A DNA stretch of 64,000 bases from 34-65-8 sp963529855 (lineage in GTDB: Bacteria > Pseudomonadota > Alphaproteobacteria > Sphingomonadales > Sphingomonadaceae). Below the pieces are notes generated by a model. That model ran no database searches. It worked only from the letters and a program-made list of their open reading frames with translations, and was not told the DNA's origin. Of the stretch, positions 25,569 to 34,866 are shown in pieces. Positions within the stretch are counted from its first letter, which is position 1; each line of letters begins with the position of its first letter. A program made the translations under genes and the position numbers. The stretch is taken from the NCBI GenBank assembly GCA_963529855.1, contig CAURZK010000001.1, positions 496,001-560,000 on the forward strand. The letters run 5' to 3'.

Positions 25569-27125
25569 CTAGCTGCCTGCATCCGCCAGCCGGCGCGCAT
25601 AGCGTTTCCATTCGGCGTTGGCGGGATCGTGCTGGACCAATCGTTCCGCAACCGCGCCCGCGCGGCGGCGGACTGCAACCGCCTCTTTCCCGCGGCCTTC
25701 CCTGTCCAGCAATTCGGCATGACGGATCAGGACCTGCATTTCCTGTTCGCGCCAGAAGCTGTTTGCCGGGTCTTTCTCGACCAGTGCCTCGACCAGCGCC
25801 AGGGCGCGAGCGGCATTGTCATCGCCTTCGCGCACCTTGCCCAGCCGGTACTCGACGTCAGCGAGCCATTGCAGCTGGAATGCCTGATCGTAGCGAACCA
25901 TGTCGTCGCCCGGCTTCAGTTTCAGCAGCGCGTCATTGGCGGCAACAGCTGCGGCGAAGCTGCGTTCGGCAGCAGCCGGACTGCCGCCCGCCGCCAGCGT
26001 CGCCGCCCCCAGATTGCCGTGAACATAGGCCGATTGCTGCAACCATTCCGGCTTCGCCTGGCTGCGCGCGTCCACCCGGTCCAGCAATGCCCGCGCCTGG
26101 CGATAGCGTTTAACGGCGAGCTTGCGCTGTCCTTGATCGACTGCCAGCAGGCCAAGCTGGTTGAGCGATTTGGCATGATCGAACAGCGCTGCCGGATCGC
26201 CGGGATGGGCGGCAAGCTGCGCCTCGGTCAACCGGGCGCCCGCCTCGAAGTAACGCTGCGCCTGGGCGCTCTGGCCCGTGCGGGCAAAATCCGCACCCAT
26301 GACTACCATGACTTCGGCGCAGTCGGCCCGGCTGCGGCGACTGGCGCCGGTCAGTTCGGCCTGTTCGCGGCAATAGGCGAGCACCCGGGGGTAGAACGAC
26401 ATGGCTATGTCGAGCCGCCCGTTGGCGAGCAACGACTGCCGGAAGTCGGTGACGAAGAAACGATTGAGATCCTGCGTGTTGCGCGCCTGCGCTTCGGCCC
26501 GCTCGCGCGCGGCGATTGCTTGCTGACGGGATTGGACAGCGAACAGGGTCATTGCCGCCATGGCTAGCACCAGGACCAGGCTTGCCGCCGTGACCGCCAT
26601 CACGCGGCGCAGGCGGCGCTGTGCATCGCGCTGGATCAGCCGGTCGAGCGGTACTTGTAGCACCCCGGCGACGATCTTGAGGAACGCCAGCCGGTCGCCG
26701 TCGCGATCCTTGCGGAAATCAGCCGCGAGCGGCTCGGTGCCCCCTGCCGTGAGCGCTGGAGGGAAGGATTCGGCAGGCTCGCCCGCGAACAGGGCCGCCA
26801 GGATCGGGCGATCCGGATGCAATTCGCGAAACAGTTCGATTTCGCGCGCAACCCATTGAGAGCCCGGGGTGGCCGGGGTGCAGACCACGACCAGCGCGCC
26901 CGACGTGGCCAGTGCCTCGCGCACCGCAGCGCTCAGATCGGCGGCCGCCGACAGGTCCTCCCGATCGCGAAAGACGGGACCGGGCGGGGTGATCGCACCC
27001 AGTGCCGGCGGTACGCGGTACTGTTCGAGGCGCCGCTGGAGGCGCGCCGCATGGGCGGCATCGACATGGGCGTAACTGACGAACGCCCGGAAGCGTGCAT
27101 CGCCAAGCTTTGTGCTCTGGTTCAC
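25569..27125 (-). CDS. TIR-domain membrane protein with C-terminal TPR-like repeats
   Basis: 518 residues. Residues 11-155 form a bacterial TIR domain: RFRAFVSYAHVDAAHAARLQ, VFRDREDLSAAADLS, ALVVVCTPATPGSQWVAREI and PILAALFAG. Glu95 in SQWVARE sits where the catalytic Glu of NAD-cleaving TIR domains lies. A single membrane span follows (about 175-198, MAVTAASLVLVLAMAAMTLF). The rest (about 200-518) is helical repeats of TPR type, among them YFEAGARLTEAQLAAHPGDP and AAVAANDALLKLKPGD. The start codon is GTG. It leads the three-gene unit with the unknown and the TPR/SLOG-like protein. Such TIR-TM-TPR proteins occur in sphingomonads and actinobacteria without a settled function; immunity or stress signalling is inferred. 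Confidence 0.82.
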   Translation of the reverse strand: MNQSTKLGDARFRAFVSYAHVDAAHAARLQRRLEQYRVPPALGAITPPGPVFRDREDLSAAADLSAAVREALATSGALVVVCTPATPGSQWVAREIELFRELHPDRPILAALFAGEPAESFPPALTAGGTEPLAADFRKDRDGDRLAFLKIVAGVLQVPLDRLIQRDAQRRLRRVMAVTAASLVLVLAMAAMTLFAVQSRQQAIAARERAEAQARNTQDLNRFFVTDFRQSLLANGRLDIAMSFYPRVLAYCREQAELTGASRRSRADCAEVMVVMGADFARTGQSAQAQRYFEAGARLTEAQLAAHPGDPAALFDHAKSLNQLGLLAVDQGQRKLAVKRYRQARALLDRVDARSQAKPEWLQQSAYVHGNLGAATLAAGGSPAAAERSFAAAVAANDALLKLKPGDDMVRYDQAFQLQWLADVEYRLGKVREGDDNAARALALVEALVEKDPANSFWREQEMQVLIRHAELLDREGRGKEAVAVRRRAGAVAERLVQHDPANAEWKRYARRLADAGS

Positions 27126-27156
27126 GCGGCCCTGCCCCTGCGATCAAGCGAGCGCG

Positions 27157-27185
27157 TGATTAGGGTCGCATGGGCGTGCTTGCAA
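27157..27185 (-). promoter_or_regulatory. Candidate sigma-70 promoter of the TIR operon
   Basis: On the minus strand TTGCAA (-35) and TAATCA (-10) are separated by 17 bases, and the expected start point lies about 25 bases upstream of the GTG of the TIR gene. It lies within the 78-base gap after hutC. Sequence match only. Confidence 0.35.
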
Positions 27186-27203
27186 CATCCGGAGCATGCG
27201 CTG

Positions 27204-27914
27204 TCAGCCACTGGAACGGGTCGATCCAAAGCGCGCGATCAGGTCGTAGGCTGATCCGACGAACTGCTGGCGGACCAGCGTCACGCCTTCCCCGCCGCGC
27301 CAGGTGCGCCGCTCGATCGACAGGCATGGTGCGCCGGGCGCTATGTTGAGCCGGCGCGCAACGCCGCGCTCGGCCCCGATCGCTGCCACGCGCGTCTCGG
27401 CCTCGGTCCAGGGCACGTGGCGCAGCAACCATGCGCCCGGCGAAATGCCTTCGAACTGCTCGGTGGCAATTTCCGGCACTGCGGCCAGGCTGACGAGGCG
27501 ATATTCCCACGCCAGCGGAACCGCGTCGGCCAGATGCACCCCCTCAATCGCCAGCAAGTCGCCGGCGCCCGCCAGTTGCTCTTCCTCGGAAGTGTCGGGG
27601 GCCCGAACGGAGCGGTCGATCAGGGTGAAAGCATAAGTCTGTCCGCGCTCCGTCACCTCCTGCTCCAGGTCGGGCACGTCGAGCACCATCGAATGAACCT
27701 TGGGCCGCGCGACGAACGATCCCGCCCGCTTGCGCCGATCGATCAGTCCCGCAGCGGCGAGTGCCGACAAAGCCTTGCTGACGGTCATCCGTGCGCAGCC
27801 ATATTGCTGCATCAGTTCCGCCTCGGTCGGCAGCCGCGCGCCGGCGCGCAGTGTACCCGACAGGATCGCCGCCTCTATTTCGCGGTGGATGCGCTGGTGG
27901 AGCGGCAGGCTCAT
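27204..27914 (-). CDS. hutC: Histidine utilisation repressor HutC (GntR family)
   Basis: Urocanate-responsive repressor of hut genes. The N-terminal GntR winged helix spans residues about 1-70 (ILSGTLRAGARLPTEAELMQ, ARMTVSKALSALAAAGLIDR), and a UTRA effector domain fills 85-236, with WEYRLVSLAAVPEI, GAWLLRHVPW and the end RQQFVGSAYDLIARF. The ATG overlaps the hutF stop (ATGA), so hutF and hutC are coexpressed and the regulator probably controls its own operon. A palindromic site lies in the hutF-hutI divergent gap. Confidence 0.93.
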   Translation of the reverse strand: MSLPLHQRIHREIEAAILSGTLRAGARLPTEAELMQQYGCARMTVSKALSALAAAGLIDRRKRAGSFVARPKVHSMVLDVPDLEQEVTERGQTYAFTLIDRSVRAPDTSEEEQLAGAGDLLAIEGVHLADAVPLAWEYRLVSLAAVPEIATEQFEGISPGAWLLRHVPWTEAETRVAAIGAERGVARRLNIAPGAPCLSIERRTWRGGEGVTLVRQQFVGSAYDLIARFGSTRSSG

Positions 27915-29287
27915 GCGAGCAGCGCTGCCAGTGCCCGGCGATATCGCGCGGCGACCACGTCACGCGCCCGGTGCCGCCCCCCACGGACGACGGCTTCGCC
28001 CCGGCGCCAGACCGTGTCGATCGCCCCCCGCCCTGCGGCGAACAGGAAGCTGTCGATGATCGCCGAGCCCCGTTTGCCGGCCAGTGAAGCATGATCGGGG
28101 TCCAGCGCAATCATATCCGCCGCGCGGCCCACTGCGAGCCCGCCCGCGATGCCGAGCGCCTGCGCACCGCCAAGGAGCGCTGCATCGAACATCGCCCCCC
28201 CGGTCGATCCACCGGGACCGTGCGCCATAACATTGCGCGCCCGGGCCGCGAGCCGCTGGCCATATTCGAGCAAGCGCAGTTCCTCGCTCATGTCGATCAG
28301 GACATTGGAATCCGATCCAATCCCGTACCGGCCCCCAGCTTCGCGGAATGCAGCGGCGGGGAACAGGCCATCGCCGAGATTTGCCTCGGTTATCGGGCAC
28401 AAGCCCGCGACCGCACGGCTCCGGGCCAGGGCACGGGTTTCCGCCTCGGTCATGTGGGTGGCGTGGACCAGGCACCAGCGCGCATCGACCGGGGCATTGT
28501 CCAGCAACCATTCGACCGGGCGCGCGCCGGACCAGGCGAGACAATCTTCAACCTCGCGCATCTGTTCTGCGACATGGATATGGATCGGGCCACCGTTGGC
28601 GAGCGGTACCAGGCTGCCGAGTTCTCCGGCCGTGACCGCGCGCAAGCTGTGCGGCGCGATCCCGACGACGGCGTCCGGCAGACGTCCGCATGCCGCACGA
28701 ATGCGATCGAGCAGGGCGGCAAACCCGTCGAGCCCATTGACGAAACGCCGCTGGGCGGCACTTGCCTCTGCCCCGCCAAAGCCGCCATGGGCGTAGAATA
28801 CCGGCAAATGCGTCAGGCCGATTCCGGTCAGCTCAGCCGCGGCAACAATGGCGGCGGCCATCGCTGCAGGATCGGCAAATGGCGCGCCCGATACGTCGTG
28901 GTGGAGATAGTGGAATTCGCCGACCCGGGTGAAGCCGCTTTCGAGCATTTCAACATAGGCCAGCGCGGCAATCGCTTCGAGCCCGTCCGGATCGATCCGG
29001 TCGACGAAGCGGTACATCGTCTCGCGCCAGGTCCAGAAACTGTCGCGGCCCGGCCCGCGCATTTCGGCAAGGCCCGCCATGCCCCGCTGGAAGGCATGGC
29101 TATGGAGGTTGGGCATGCCAGGCAGCCCGATCGCGCGGCGCTCGTCCCCCGCCTGCGGCGCTGCATCGATCGTGATTTCAGCAATCAGGCCCCCGGCGAT
29201 GGTCAGCCGCACATCGCTCGCCCAGCCTTCAGGAAGCAGCGCTTGGCTGAAATGTATGCTGTGGGAAGGGATCGCAGGATCAATCAT
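27911..29287 (-). CDS. hutF: Formimidoylglutamate deiminase
   Basis: Amidohydrolase that converts N-formimino-L-glutamate to N-formyl-L-glutamate and ammonia, the fourth step of the five-step histidine pathway. Metal-site motifs are visible: GMPNLHSHAFQRGMAG, APHSLRAVTAGEL, IHIHVAEQMREVEDCL, LVHATHMTEAETRALARS and GIGSDSNVLIDMSEELRLLEYGQRL. I chose the second ATG (29287), which has GGAG six bases upstream, over one at 29308. The partner enzyme HutG is in the divergent operon. Confidence 0.93.
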   Translation of the reverse strand: MIDPAIPSHSIHFSQALLPEGWASDVRLTIAGGLIAEITIDAAPQAGDERRAIGLPGMPNLHSHAFQRGMAGLAEMRGPGRDSFWTWRETMYRFVDRIDPDGLEAIAALAYVEMLESGFTRVGEFHYLHHDVSGAPFADPAAMAAAIVAAAELTGIGLTHLPVFYAHGGFGGAEASAAQRRFVNGLDGFAALLDRIRAACGRLPDAVVGIAPHSLRAVTAGELGSLVPLANGGPIHIHVAEQMREVEDCLAWSGARPVEWLLDNAPVDARWCLVHATHMTEAETRALARSRAVAGLCPITEANLGDGLFPAAAFREAGGRYGIGSDSNVLIDMSEELRLLEYGQRLAARARNVMAHGPGGSTGGAMFDAALLGGAQALGIAGGLAVGRAADMIALDPDHASLAGKRGSAIIDSFLFAAGRGAIDTVWRRGEAVVRGGRHRARDVVAARYRRALAALLA

Positions 29288-29309
29288 CGGCGGCTCCGGC
29301 CATTCCATT

Positions 29310-29321
29310 ATGTCTATACAT
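29310..29321. promoter_or_regulatory. Candidate HutC operator
   Basis: ATGTCTATACAT has palindromic ATGT/ACAT arms and lies between the divergent hutF and hutI starts, where one repressor dimer could control both operons. The TGTCTATACA core resembles GntR/HutC-type sites of other proteobacteria. No footprint data, so tentative. Confidence 0.5.
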
Positions 29322-29366
29322 TATTGCCGAAACGCTGCAATGTCGGGGTGAGGGAGATTCGACGCG

Positions 29367-30566
29367 ATGCATTGCGACACGCTCTGGCACAATGCGCGTC
29401 TGGCGACGATGACGGCGCCAGACATGGGTATTGTCGAGCAGGGCATGGTGGCATCGCGCGGCGGCGCGATAATCTATTCTGGTCCTGCCGATGGGGCGCC
29501 CCCCTTCGACCCAGTTTGTGCAATGGATTGCGAGGGGCGCTGGATCACCCCCGGGCTGATCGACTGCCACACCCACATCGTCCATGCCGGCAACCGGGCC
29601 CACGAATTCGAACTGCGCCTGCAAGGCGCCTCTTACGAGGAAATTGCGCGCGCAGGCGGCGGCATCGTCTCCACCATGCGCGCGACCCGCGATGCCAGCG
29701 AGGACGAGCTGGTCGCAAGCGCCCTGCCCCGCGTCGATGCGCTGATCGCCGAGGGTGTAACGACGATCGAGATCAAGTCGGGCTACGGCCTCGAGACCGG
29801 CAGCGAGGCGAAGATGCTGCGCGCGGCGCGCCGGATCGGGCGCGAACGACCGCTGCGGGTTGCGACAACTTTCCTCGGCGCCCATGCCCTGCCCCCTGAA
29901 TTTGCCGGCGATGCGGAAGGCTACGTCGACATGGTCGCGGGCGAAATGCTGCCCGCCATTGCCGGAAAAGGGCTGGCCGACGCTGTCGACGCATTTTGCG
30001 AAGACATCGGCTTTTCCGCCGCGCAGACGGAACGGGTTTTCGCGGCTGCGCAGGCGGCAGGCCTGCCGGTCAAGCTCCACGCCGAACAGCTGTCGAACCA
30101 GCACGGCGCAGCGCTGGCGGCGCGATACGGCGCGCTGTCGGCCGATCACCTCGAGCATCTCGACCTAGCCGGTATCGCTGCAATGGCCGCGTCGGGCACC
30201 GTTGCCACGCTGTTGCCGGGCGCGTTCTATTTCATGCGCGAAACCCACCTGCCGCCGATCGACGCCCTGCGCGCTGCGGGCGTGCCGATGGCACTTGCTA
30301 CCGATTGCAACCCGGGCACCTCCCCGCTGACCTCGCTGCTCCTGGCGATGAACATGGGCGCCACGCTGTTCCGCCTGACGGTTGCCGAATGCCTGGCCGG
30401 GGTAACGCGCAATGCCGCCCGCGCGCTGGGGTTGGCGGAGCAGATCGGCACGCTCGAGGCGGGCAAGCGTTGCGACCTCGCCATCTGGGATATCGAGCGG
30501 CCCGCCGAACTCGTTTACTGCATGGGGGCAAACCCGCTCCATGCCCGCATCTGGAGTGGCCAGTGA
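29367..30566 (+). CDS. hutI: Imidazolonepropionase
   Basis: Zinc amidohydrolase that opens 4-imidazolone-5-propionate to N-formiminoglutamate, step three of histidine degradation. Motifs: WITPGLIDCHTHIVHAGNRAHEFE, YEEIARAGGGIVSTMRATR, KSGYGLETGSEAKMLR, VKLHAEQLSNQHGAALAA, SADHLEHLD, ATLLPGAFYFMRE and LATDCNPGTSPLTSLLLAMNM. The ATG follows GGGAG. Its stop overlaps the GTG start of hutH. Confidence 0.96.
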   Translation: MHCDTLWHNARLATMTAPDMGIVEQGMVASRGGAIIYSGPADGAPPFDPVCAMDCEGRWITPGLIDCHTHIVHAGNRAHEFELRLQGASYEEIARAGGGIVSTMRATRDASEDELVASALPRVDALIAEGVTTIEIKSGYGLETGSEAKMLRAARRIGRERPLRVATTFLGAHALPPEFAGDAEGYVDMVAGEMLPAIAGKGLADAVDAFCEDIGFSAAQTERVFAAAQAAGLPVKLHAEQLSNQHGAALAARYGALSADHLEHLDLAGIAAMAASGTVATLLPGAFYFMRETHLPPIDALRAAGVPMALATDCNPGTSPLTSLLLAMNMGATLFRLTVAECLAGVTRNAARALGLAEQIGTLEAGKRCDLAIWDIERPAELVYCMGANPLHARIWSGQ

Positions 30567-32092
30567 CCGAAGCAATGCTCACCCCCGGCGATGTATCGCT
30601 GGCCCAGTGGCGCGCGATCTATCGCGGCGGCCCGGTCACGCTCGATCCCGCCGCCAGCCCTGCCATCGCCCAAAGCGCCGCCGCAGTGGGGCGCATCCTG
30701 GCGCGCGGCGAGCCGGTTTACGGCATCAACACCGGCTTCGGGAAGCTGGCGAGTGTCAGGATCGACGACGCGGATCTGGGCACCCTCCAGCGCAATATCG
30801 TGCTCAGCCACGCGGCGGGAACCGGCGCCCCCTCGCCGGTGCCGGTGGTACGGCTGATGATGGCGCTCAAACTCGCCAGCCTTGCCCAGGGCGCCTCCGG
30901 CGTGCGGCCGGAAACAATCGCCCTCATCGAAGCGATGCTCGTCAAGGGGCTGACCCCGGTGATCCCGTCGCAGGGGTCGGTCGGAGCCAGCGGCGATCTC
31001 GCACCTTTGTCTCACATGGCGGTGGCGATGATCGGCATGGGCGAGATGTTCCTAGGCGGCGAACGCCTGCCCGCCGCTCAGGCCTTGGCCCGCGCTGGCC
31101 TCGCACCCATCGAACTGGCCGCCAAGGAAGGGCTCGCGCTCCTCAACGGCACGCAGTTTTCGACTGCCAATGCACTGGCGGGGTTGTTCGAGGCAGAGTT
31201 GCTGTTCCAGTCGGCGCTTGTCACCGGCGCGCTGTCGACCGAGGCGGCAAAAGGATCGGACACGCCGTTCGACCCCCGCATTCATGCCTTGCGCCGCCAT
31301 GCTGGGCAGATCGAGGTCGCGGCTGCACTTCGCGAACTGATGGCAGGTTCGGCTATCCGCGCCAGTCACCTTGAAGGCGATGCCCGCGTCCAGGATCCGT
31401 ATTGCCTGCGCTGCCAGCCGCAAGTGATGGGCGCCGCGCTCGACCTGCTGCGGCAGGCGGCAACGACGCTGGGGATCGAGGCCAATGGCGTATCCGACAA
31501 TCCCCTGATCTTCCCCGATACGGACGAAGCGCTTTCGGGCGGCAATTTCCATGCCGAGCCGGTCGCCTTTGCTGCCGACATGATCGCGCTGGCGATCTGC
31601 GAGATCGGCTCGATCGCGGAGCGGCGGATCGCGATGCTGGTCGACCCGGCACTGTCGGGCCTGCCCGCCTTCCTGACGCCGCAGCCGGGGCTTAATTCAG
31701 GCTTCATGATCCCGCAGGTGACTGCCGCTGCGCTGGTGAGCGAGAACAAGCAGCGCGCTTATCCTGCCAGCGTCGATTCGATCCCGACCTCGGCCAATCA
31801 GGAAGACCACGTCTCGATGGCCGCACATGGTGCACGCCGCCTGCTGGAAATGGCCGAAAACGCCCGTGCAGTGATCGGGATCGAGCTGCTCGCTGCCGCG
31901 CAGGGCTGCGATTTTCATGCCGGTCTTCAATCCTCGGCCGCGCTGGAAAGCGCACGCACGGTACTGCGCAGGGCGGTGCCGACGCTCGACCACGATCGGC
32001 ATTTTCATCCGGATATGGAAGCCGCCAACGCGCTAGTACGCAGCGGCACGCTGATCGAAGCGATCGGTGTAACGCTGCCTGGCCTCGGCTGA
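30563..32092 (+). CDS. hutH: Histidine ammonia-lyase
   Basis: Deaminates histidine to urocanate, the first step of the pathway. The self-forming MIO cofactor triad Ala142-Ser143-Gly144 is in GSVGASGDLAPLSHMA; also visible are YGINTGFGKLASVRI, NGTQFSTANALAG, QDPYCLRCQPQVMGAAL, SDNPLIF and FMIPQVTAAALVSENK. Numbering is from the GTG at 30563, which overlaps the hutI stop (GTGA); an in-frame ATG four codons later is an alternative start. The open frame runs much further upstream inside hutI, but that part is not hutH-like. Confidence 0.96.
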   Translation: MTEAMLTPGDVSLAQWRAIYRGGPVTLDPAASPAIAQSAAAVGRILARGEPVYGINTGFGKLASVRIDDADLGTLQRNIVLSHAAGTGAPSPVPVVRLMMALKLASLAQGASGVRPETIALIEAMLVKGLTPVIPSQGSVGASGDLAPLSHMAVAMIGMGEMFLGGERLPAAQALARAGLAPIELAAKEGLALLNGTQFSTANALAGLFEAELLFQSALVTGALSTEAAKGSDTPFDPRIHALRRHAGQIEVAAALRELMAGSAIRASHLEGDARVQDPYCLRCQPQVMGAALDLLRQAATTLGIEANGVSDNPLIFPDTDEALSGGNFHAEPVAFAADMIALAICEIGSIAERRIAMLVDPALSGLPAFLTPQPGLNSGFMIPQVTAAALVSENKQRAYPASVDSIPTSANQEDHVSMAAHGARRLLEMAENARAVIGIELLAAAQGCDFHAGLQSSAALESARTVLRRAVPTLDHDRHFHPDMEAANALVRSGTLIEAIGVTLPGLG

Positions 32093-32895
32093 TGGACTGG
32101 CTCCGCGTTCATCGGGGCGATGCACCCCTGGTCATCGCTTTCCCCCACGGCGGAACCGATCTTGCCGGGCTGGACGACAGCTTCGTTTCACCGTGGCGCG
32201 CGCGGCTGGATACCGACTGGTGGATCGAGCAGCTTTACGCCTTCGCGCGCGACATGGGCGCGACCACGGTGGCGACCGATATCTCGCGCAGCGTGATCGA
32301 CATGAACCGCGATCCCACAGGCGCCTCGCTCTATCCCGGCCAGGCGACGACCGAGCTGTGCCCCACGACCACCTTCGACGGCGAACCGCTCTATCGGCAT
32401 GGCGCCCCCGATGCCGCCGAGATCGCGCGCCGCTGCGAGCTCTATCATCGCCCTTACCACGTCGCTCTCGCCGGAGAACTGTTACGGCTGCGCGGGGTGC
32501 ACAGCTCGGTCGTGCTTTATGACGCGCATTCGATCCGCAGCCGGGTCCCGCGCCTTTTCGATGGCCAATTGCCGCAATTCAACGTGGGCACCAATGGCGG
32601 GGTGACCTGCGCGCCAGGACTGGAGCATGCCGTCGCTTCCGCCTGCGCAGCGAGCGGGCTCGGCCATGTCGTCAACGGCCGGTTCCGCGGCGGCTGGACG
32701 ACACGCCATTACGGCAGCCCTGAAACGGGCGTTCATGCCATCCAGATGGAACTCGCGCAGCGCGGCTACATGGCCGAGCCCGAAGCTCTTGCCGAAGCGA
32801 GTTGGCCCACGCCGCTCGACCCCGATCCGGCGATCCTGCCCGTCCTGCGGCAGGTGACCGCCGCCGCCCTCGATTTCGCGAAAGGCCCCGCATGA
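32092..32895 (+). CDS. hutG: N-formylglutamate deformylase
   Basis: Hydrolyses N-formylglutamate to glutamate and formate, the last step of the pathway that uses HutF. Motifs: VIAFPHGGTDL, TDWWIEQLYAFARDMGAT, SRSVIDMNRDPTGASLYPG, LYDAHSIRSRVPRLFDG, FNVGTNGG and FRGGWTTRHYGSP. The ATG overlaps the hutH stop (TGATG) and the stop overlaps the hutU start (ATGA), so the operon is fully coupled. Confidence 0.95.
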   Translation: MDWLRVHRGDAPLVIAFPHGGTDLAGLDDSFVSPWRARLDTDWWIEQLYAFARDMGATTVATDISRSVIDMNRDPTGASLYPGQATTELCPTTTFDGEPLYRHGAPDAAEIARRCELYHRPYHVALAGELLRLRGVHSSVVLYDAHSIRSRVPRLFDGQLPQFNVGTNGGVTCAPGLEHAVASACAASGLGHVVNGRFRGGWTTRHYGSPETGVHAIQMELAQRGYMAEPEALAEASWPTPLDPDPAILPVLRQVTAAALDFAKGPA

Positions 32896-34556
32896 CCACC
32901 CGCCTCGATTCCAGCCGCAACATCCGCCCGGCCACCGGCACCACGCTCAGCGCCAAGAGCTGGCTGACCGAGGCGCCGTTGCGGATGCTGATGAACAACC
33001 TGCATCCCGACGTGGCCGAGGCACCCCACGAACTGGTGGTCTATGGCGGCATCGGCCGCGCGGCGCGGGACTGGGAAAGCTACGACAGGATCGTCGAGAC
33101 ACTCAGGCGGCTGGAAGCGGACGAGACGCTGCTGGTCCAGTCCGGCAAGCCGGTCGGCGTGTTCCGCACCCATCCCGACGCGCCGCGCGTGCTGATCGCC
33201 AACTCCAACCTTGTCCCCAAGTGGGCGAATTGGGAGCATTTCGACGAGCTCGATCGCAGGGGTCTTGCCATGTACGGCCAGATGACCGCGGGATCCTGGA
33301 TCTACATCGGTACCCAGGGCATCGTTCAGGGCACTTACGAGACCTTCGTGGAAATGGGCCGCCAGCATTACGGGGGCGATCTTTCGGGCAAGTGGCTGCT
33401 GACGGCCGGCCTTGGCGGAATGGGCGGCGCGCAGCCGCTGGCAGCCGTAATGGCGGGGGCGAGCTGTCTCGCAATCGAATGTCAGCAAAGCCGGATCGAT
33501 ATGCGCCTGCGCACAGGCTATCTCGATCGTGCCACCACCAGCCTGGACGAGGCACTGGAAATCGTCACCACGGCCACCCGGCCCGTATCGGTCGGCCTGC
33601 TGGGCAACGCTGCCGAACTGCTCCCCGAAATGCTGCGGCGCGGGATACGGCCCGACCTGCTGACCGACCAGACCAGCGCGCACGATCCGGTCAACGGATA
33701 CCTGCCCGCCGGTTGGACTGTCGACCGCTGGATTGCCACGCGCGGACAGAACCCGCAAGCCGTCGCAGAAGCCGCCAGGGCATCGATGGCGCAGCACGTG
33801 CGCGCAATGCTCGATTTCCAGGCGGCGGGCGTGCCGACCGTCGATTACGGCAACAACATCCGCCAGGTCGCCAAAGACGAAGGGGTGACCGATGCCTTCG
33901 CTTTCCCCGGCTTTGTCCCCGCTTACATCCGCCCGCTGTTCTGCCGCGCGATCGGGCCGTTCCGCTGGGCGGCGCTCTCCGGCGACCCGGAAGACATCTA
34001 CCGCACCGACGCCAAAGTGAAGGAACTGCTGCCCGACGACGCGCACCTCCATCGCTGGCTCGACATGGCGCGCGAGAAGATCAGGTTCCAGGGCCTGCCC
34101 GCGCGCATCTGCTGGGTCGGCCTCGGCGACCGGCACCGGCTGGGCCTCGCCTTCAATGAAATGGTCGCGACGGGCGAGTTGAAGGCGCCGGTCGTAATCG
34201 GGCGCGATCATCTCGATTCAGGTTCCGTCGCGTCCCCCAATCGCGAGACAGAGGCGATGCGCGATGGCAGCGACGCGGTGAGCGACTGGCCGTTGCTCAA
34301 TGCCCTGCTCAACACTGCCAGCGGCGCGACCTGGGTTTCGCTGCACCATGGCGGGGGGGTCGGCATGGGCTATTCGCAGCATGCGGGCATGGTCATCGTG
34401 GCGGACGGCACGCCCGAGGCGGCGGCCCGGCTGGAACGGGTGCTATGGAACGACCCTGCGACGGGCGTCATGCGCCACGCCGACGCTGGCTATGATATCG
34501 CGCTCGACTGCGCGCGTACGAAAGGTCTGGACTTGCCCGGCATCCTGCGCGGCTGA
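32892..34556 (+). CDS. hutU: Urocanate hydratase
   Basis: NAD-dependent enzyme that hydrates urocanate to imidazolonepropionate, step two. The 554-residue product has LMNNLHPDVAEAPHELVVYGGIGRAARDW, GAMTAGSWIYIGTQGI-like block (here QMTAGSWIYIGTQGIVQGTY), LTAGLGGMGGAQPLA with the NAD-binding glycines, and the conserved GDRHRLGLAFNEMV, WPLLNALLNTASGATWVSLHHGGGVGMGYSQHAGMV. The ATG at 32892 overlaps the hutG stop. Last gene of the rightward hut operon. Confidence 0.96.
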   Translation: MTTRLDSSRNIRPATGTTLSAKSWLTEAPLRMLMNNLHPDVAEAPHELVVYGGIGRAARDWESYDRIVETLRRLEADETLLVQSGKPVGVFRTHPDAPRVLIANSNLVPKWANWEHFDELDRRGLAMYGQMTAGSWIYIGTQGIVQGTYETFVEMGRQHYGGDLSGKWLLTAGLGGMGGAQPLAAVMAGASCLAIECQQSRIDMRLRTGYLDRATTSLDEALEIVTTATRPVSVGLLGNAAELLPEMLRRGIRPDLLTDQTSAHDPVNGYLPAGWTVDRWIATRGQNPQAVAEAARASMAQHVRAMLDFQAAGVPTVDYGNNIRQVAKDEGVTDAFAFPGFVPAYIRPLFCRAIGPFRWAALSGDPEDIYRTDAKVKELLPDDAHLHRWLDMAREKIRFQGLPARICWVGLGDRHRLGLAFNEMVATGELKAPVVIGRDHLDSGSVASPNRETEAMRDGSDAVSDWPLLNALLNTASGATWVSLHHGGGVGMGYSQHAGMVIVADGTPEAAARLERVLWNDPATGVMRHADAGYDIALDCARTKGLDLPGILRG

Positions 34557-34608
34557 TCAAGCGGCCCCGCAGGGTGCGGTCGATGAGGTAAAGGCCGGAG
34601 GAGGACCA

Positions 34609-34698
<90 letters not shown>

Positions 34699-34746
34699 GC
34701 GCGAGGTCGTGCGTCAGGGCCCGAGGGGCCGGTCGAAACAGGCGCG

Positions 34747-34775
34747 GCGGTTAGCGGAAGGCTGCGTGCTTGCCA
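34747..34775 (-). promoter_or_regulatory. Candidate sigma-70 promoter of tRNA-Ser
   Basis: On the minus strand TTGGCA and TAACCG are 17 bases apart, about 50 bases upstream of the tRNA 5' end. The -10 box is poor; sequence match only. Confidence 0.3.
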
Positions 34776-34866
34776 AGCCCGAAGTGTGCAGGCGCTGCCG
34801 CCATCGGGGAACAAGCCGGCCCGGCTGCTTGTTTCACCCCCGCCCGGACTTATATTTGGTAGCAAG

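Noticed and set aside
29996..30562. Upstream extension of the hutH frame into hutI
   Set aside because: The extra 189 codons overlap hutI in another frame and do not resemble histidine ammonia-lyase; GTG at 30563 gives the family length and puts Ser at 143.
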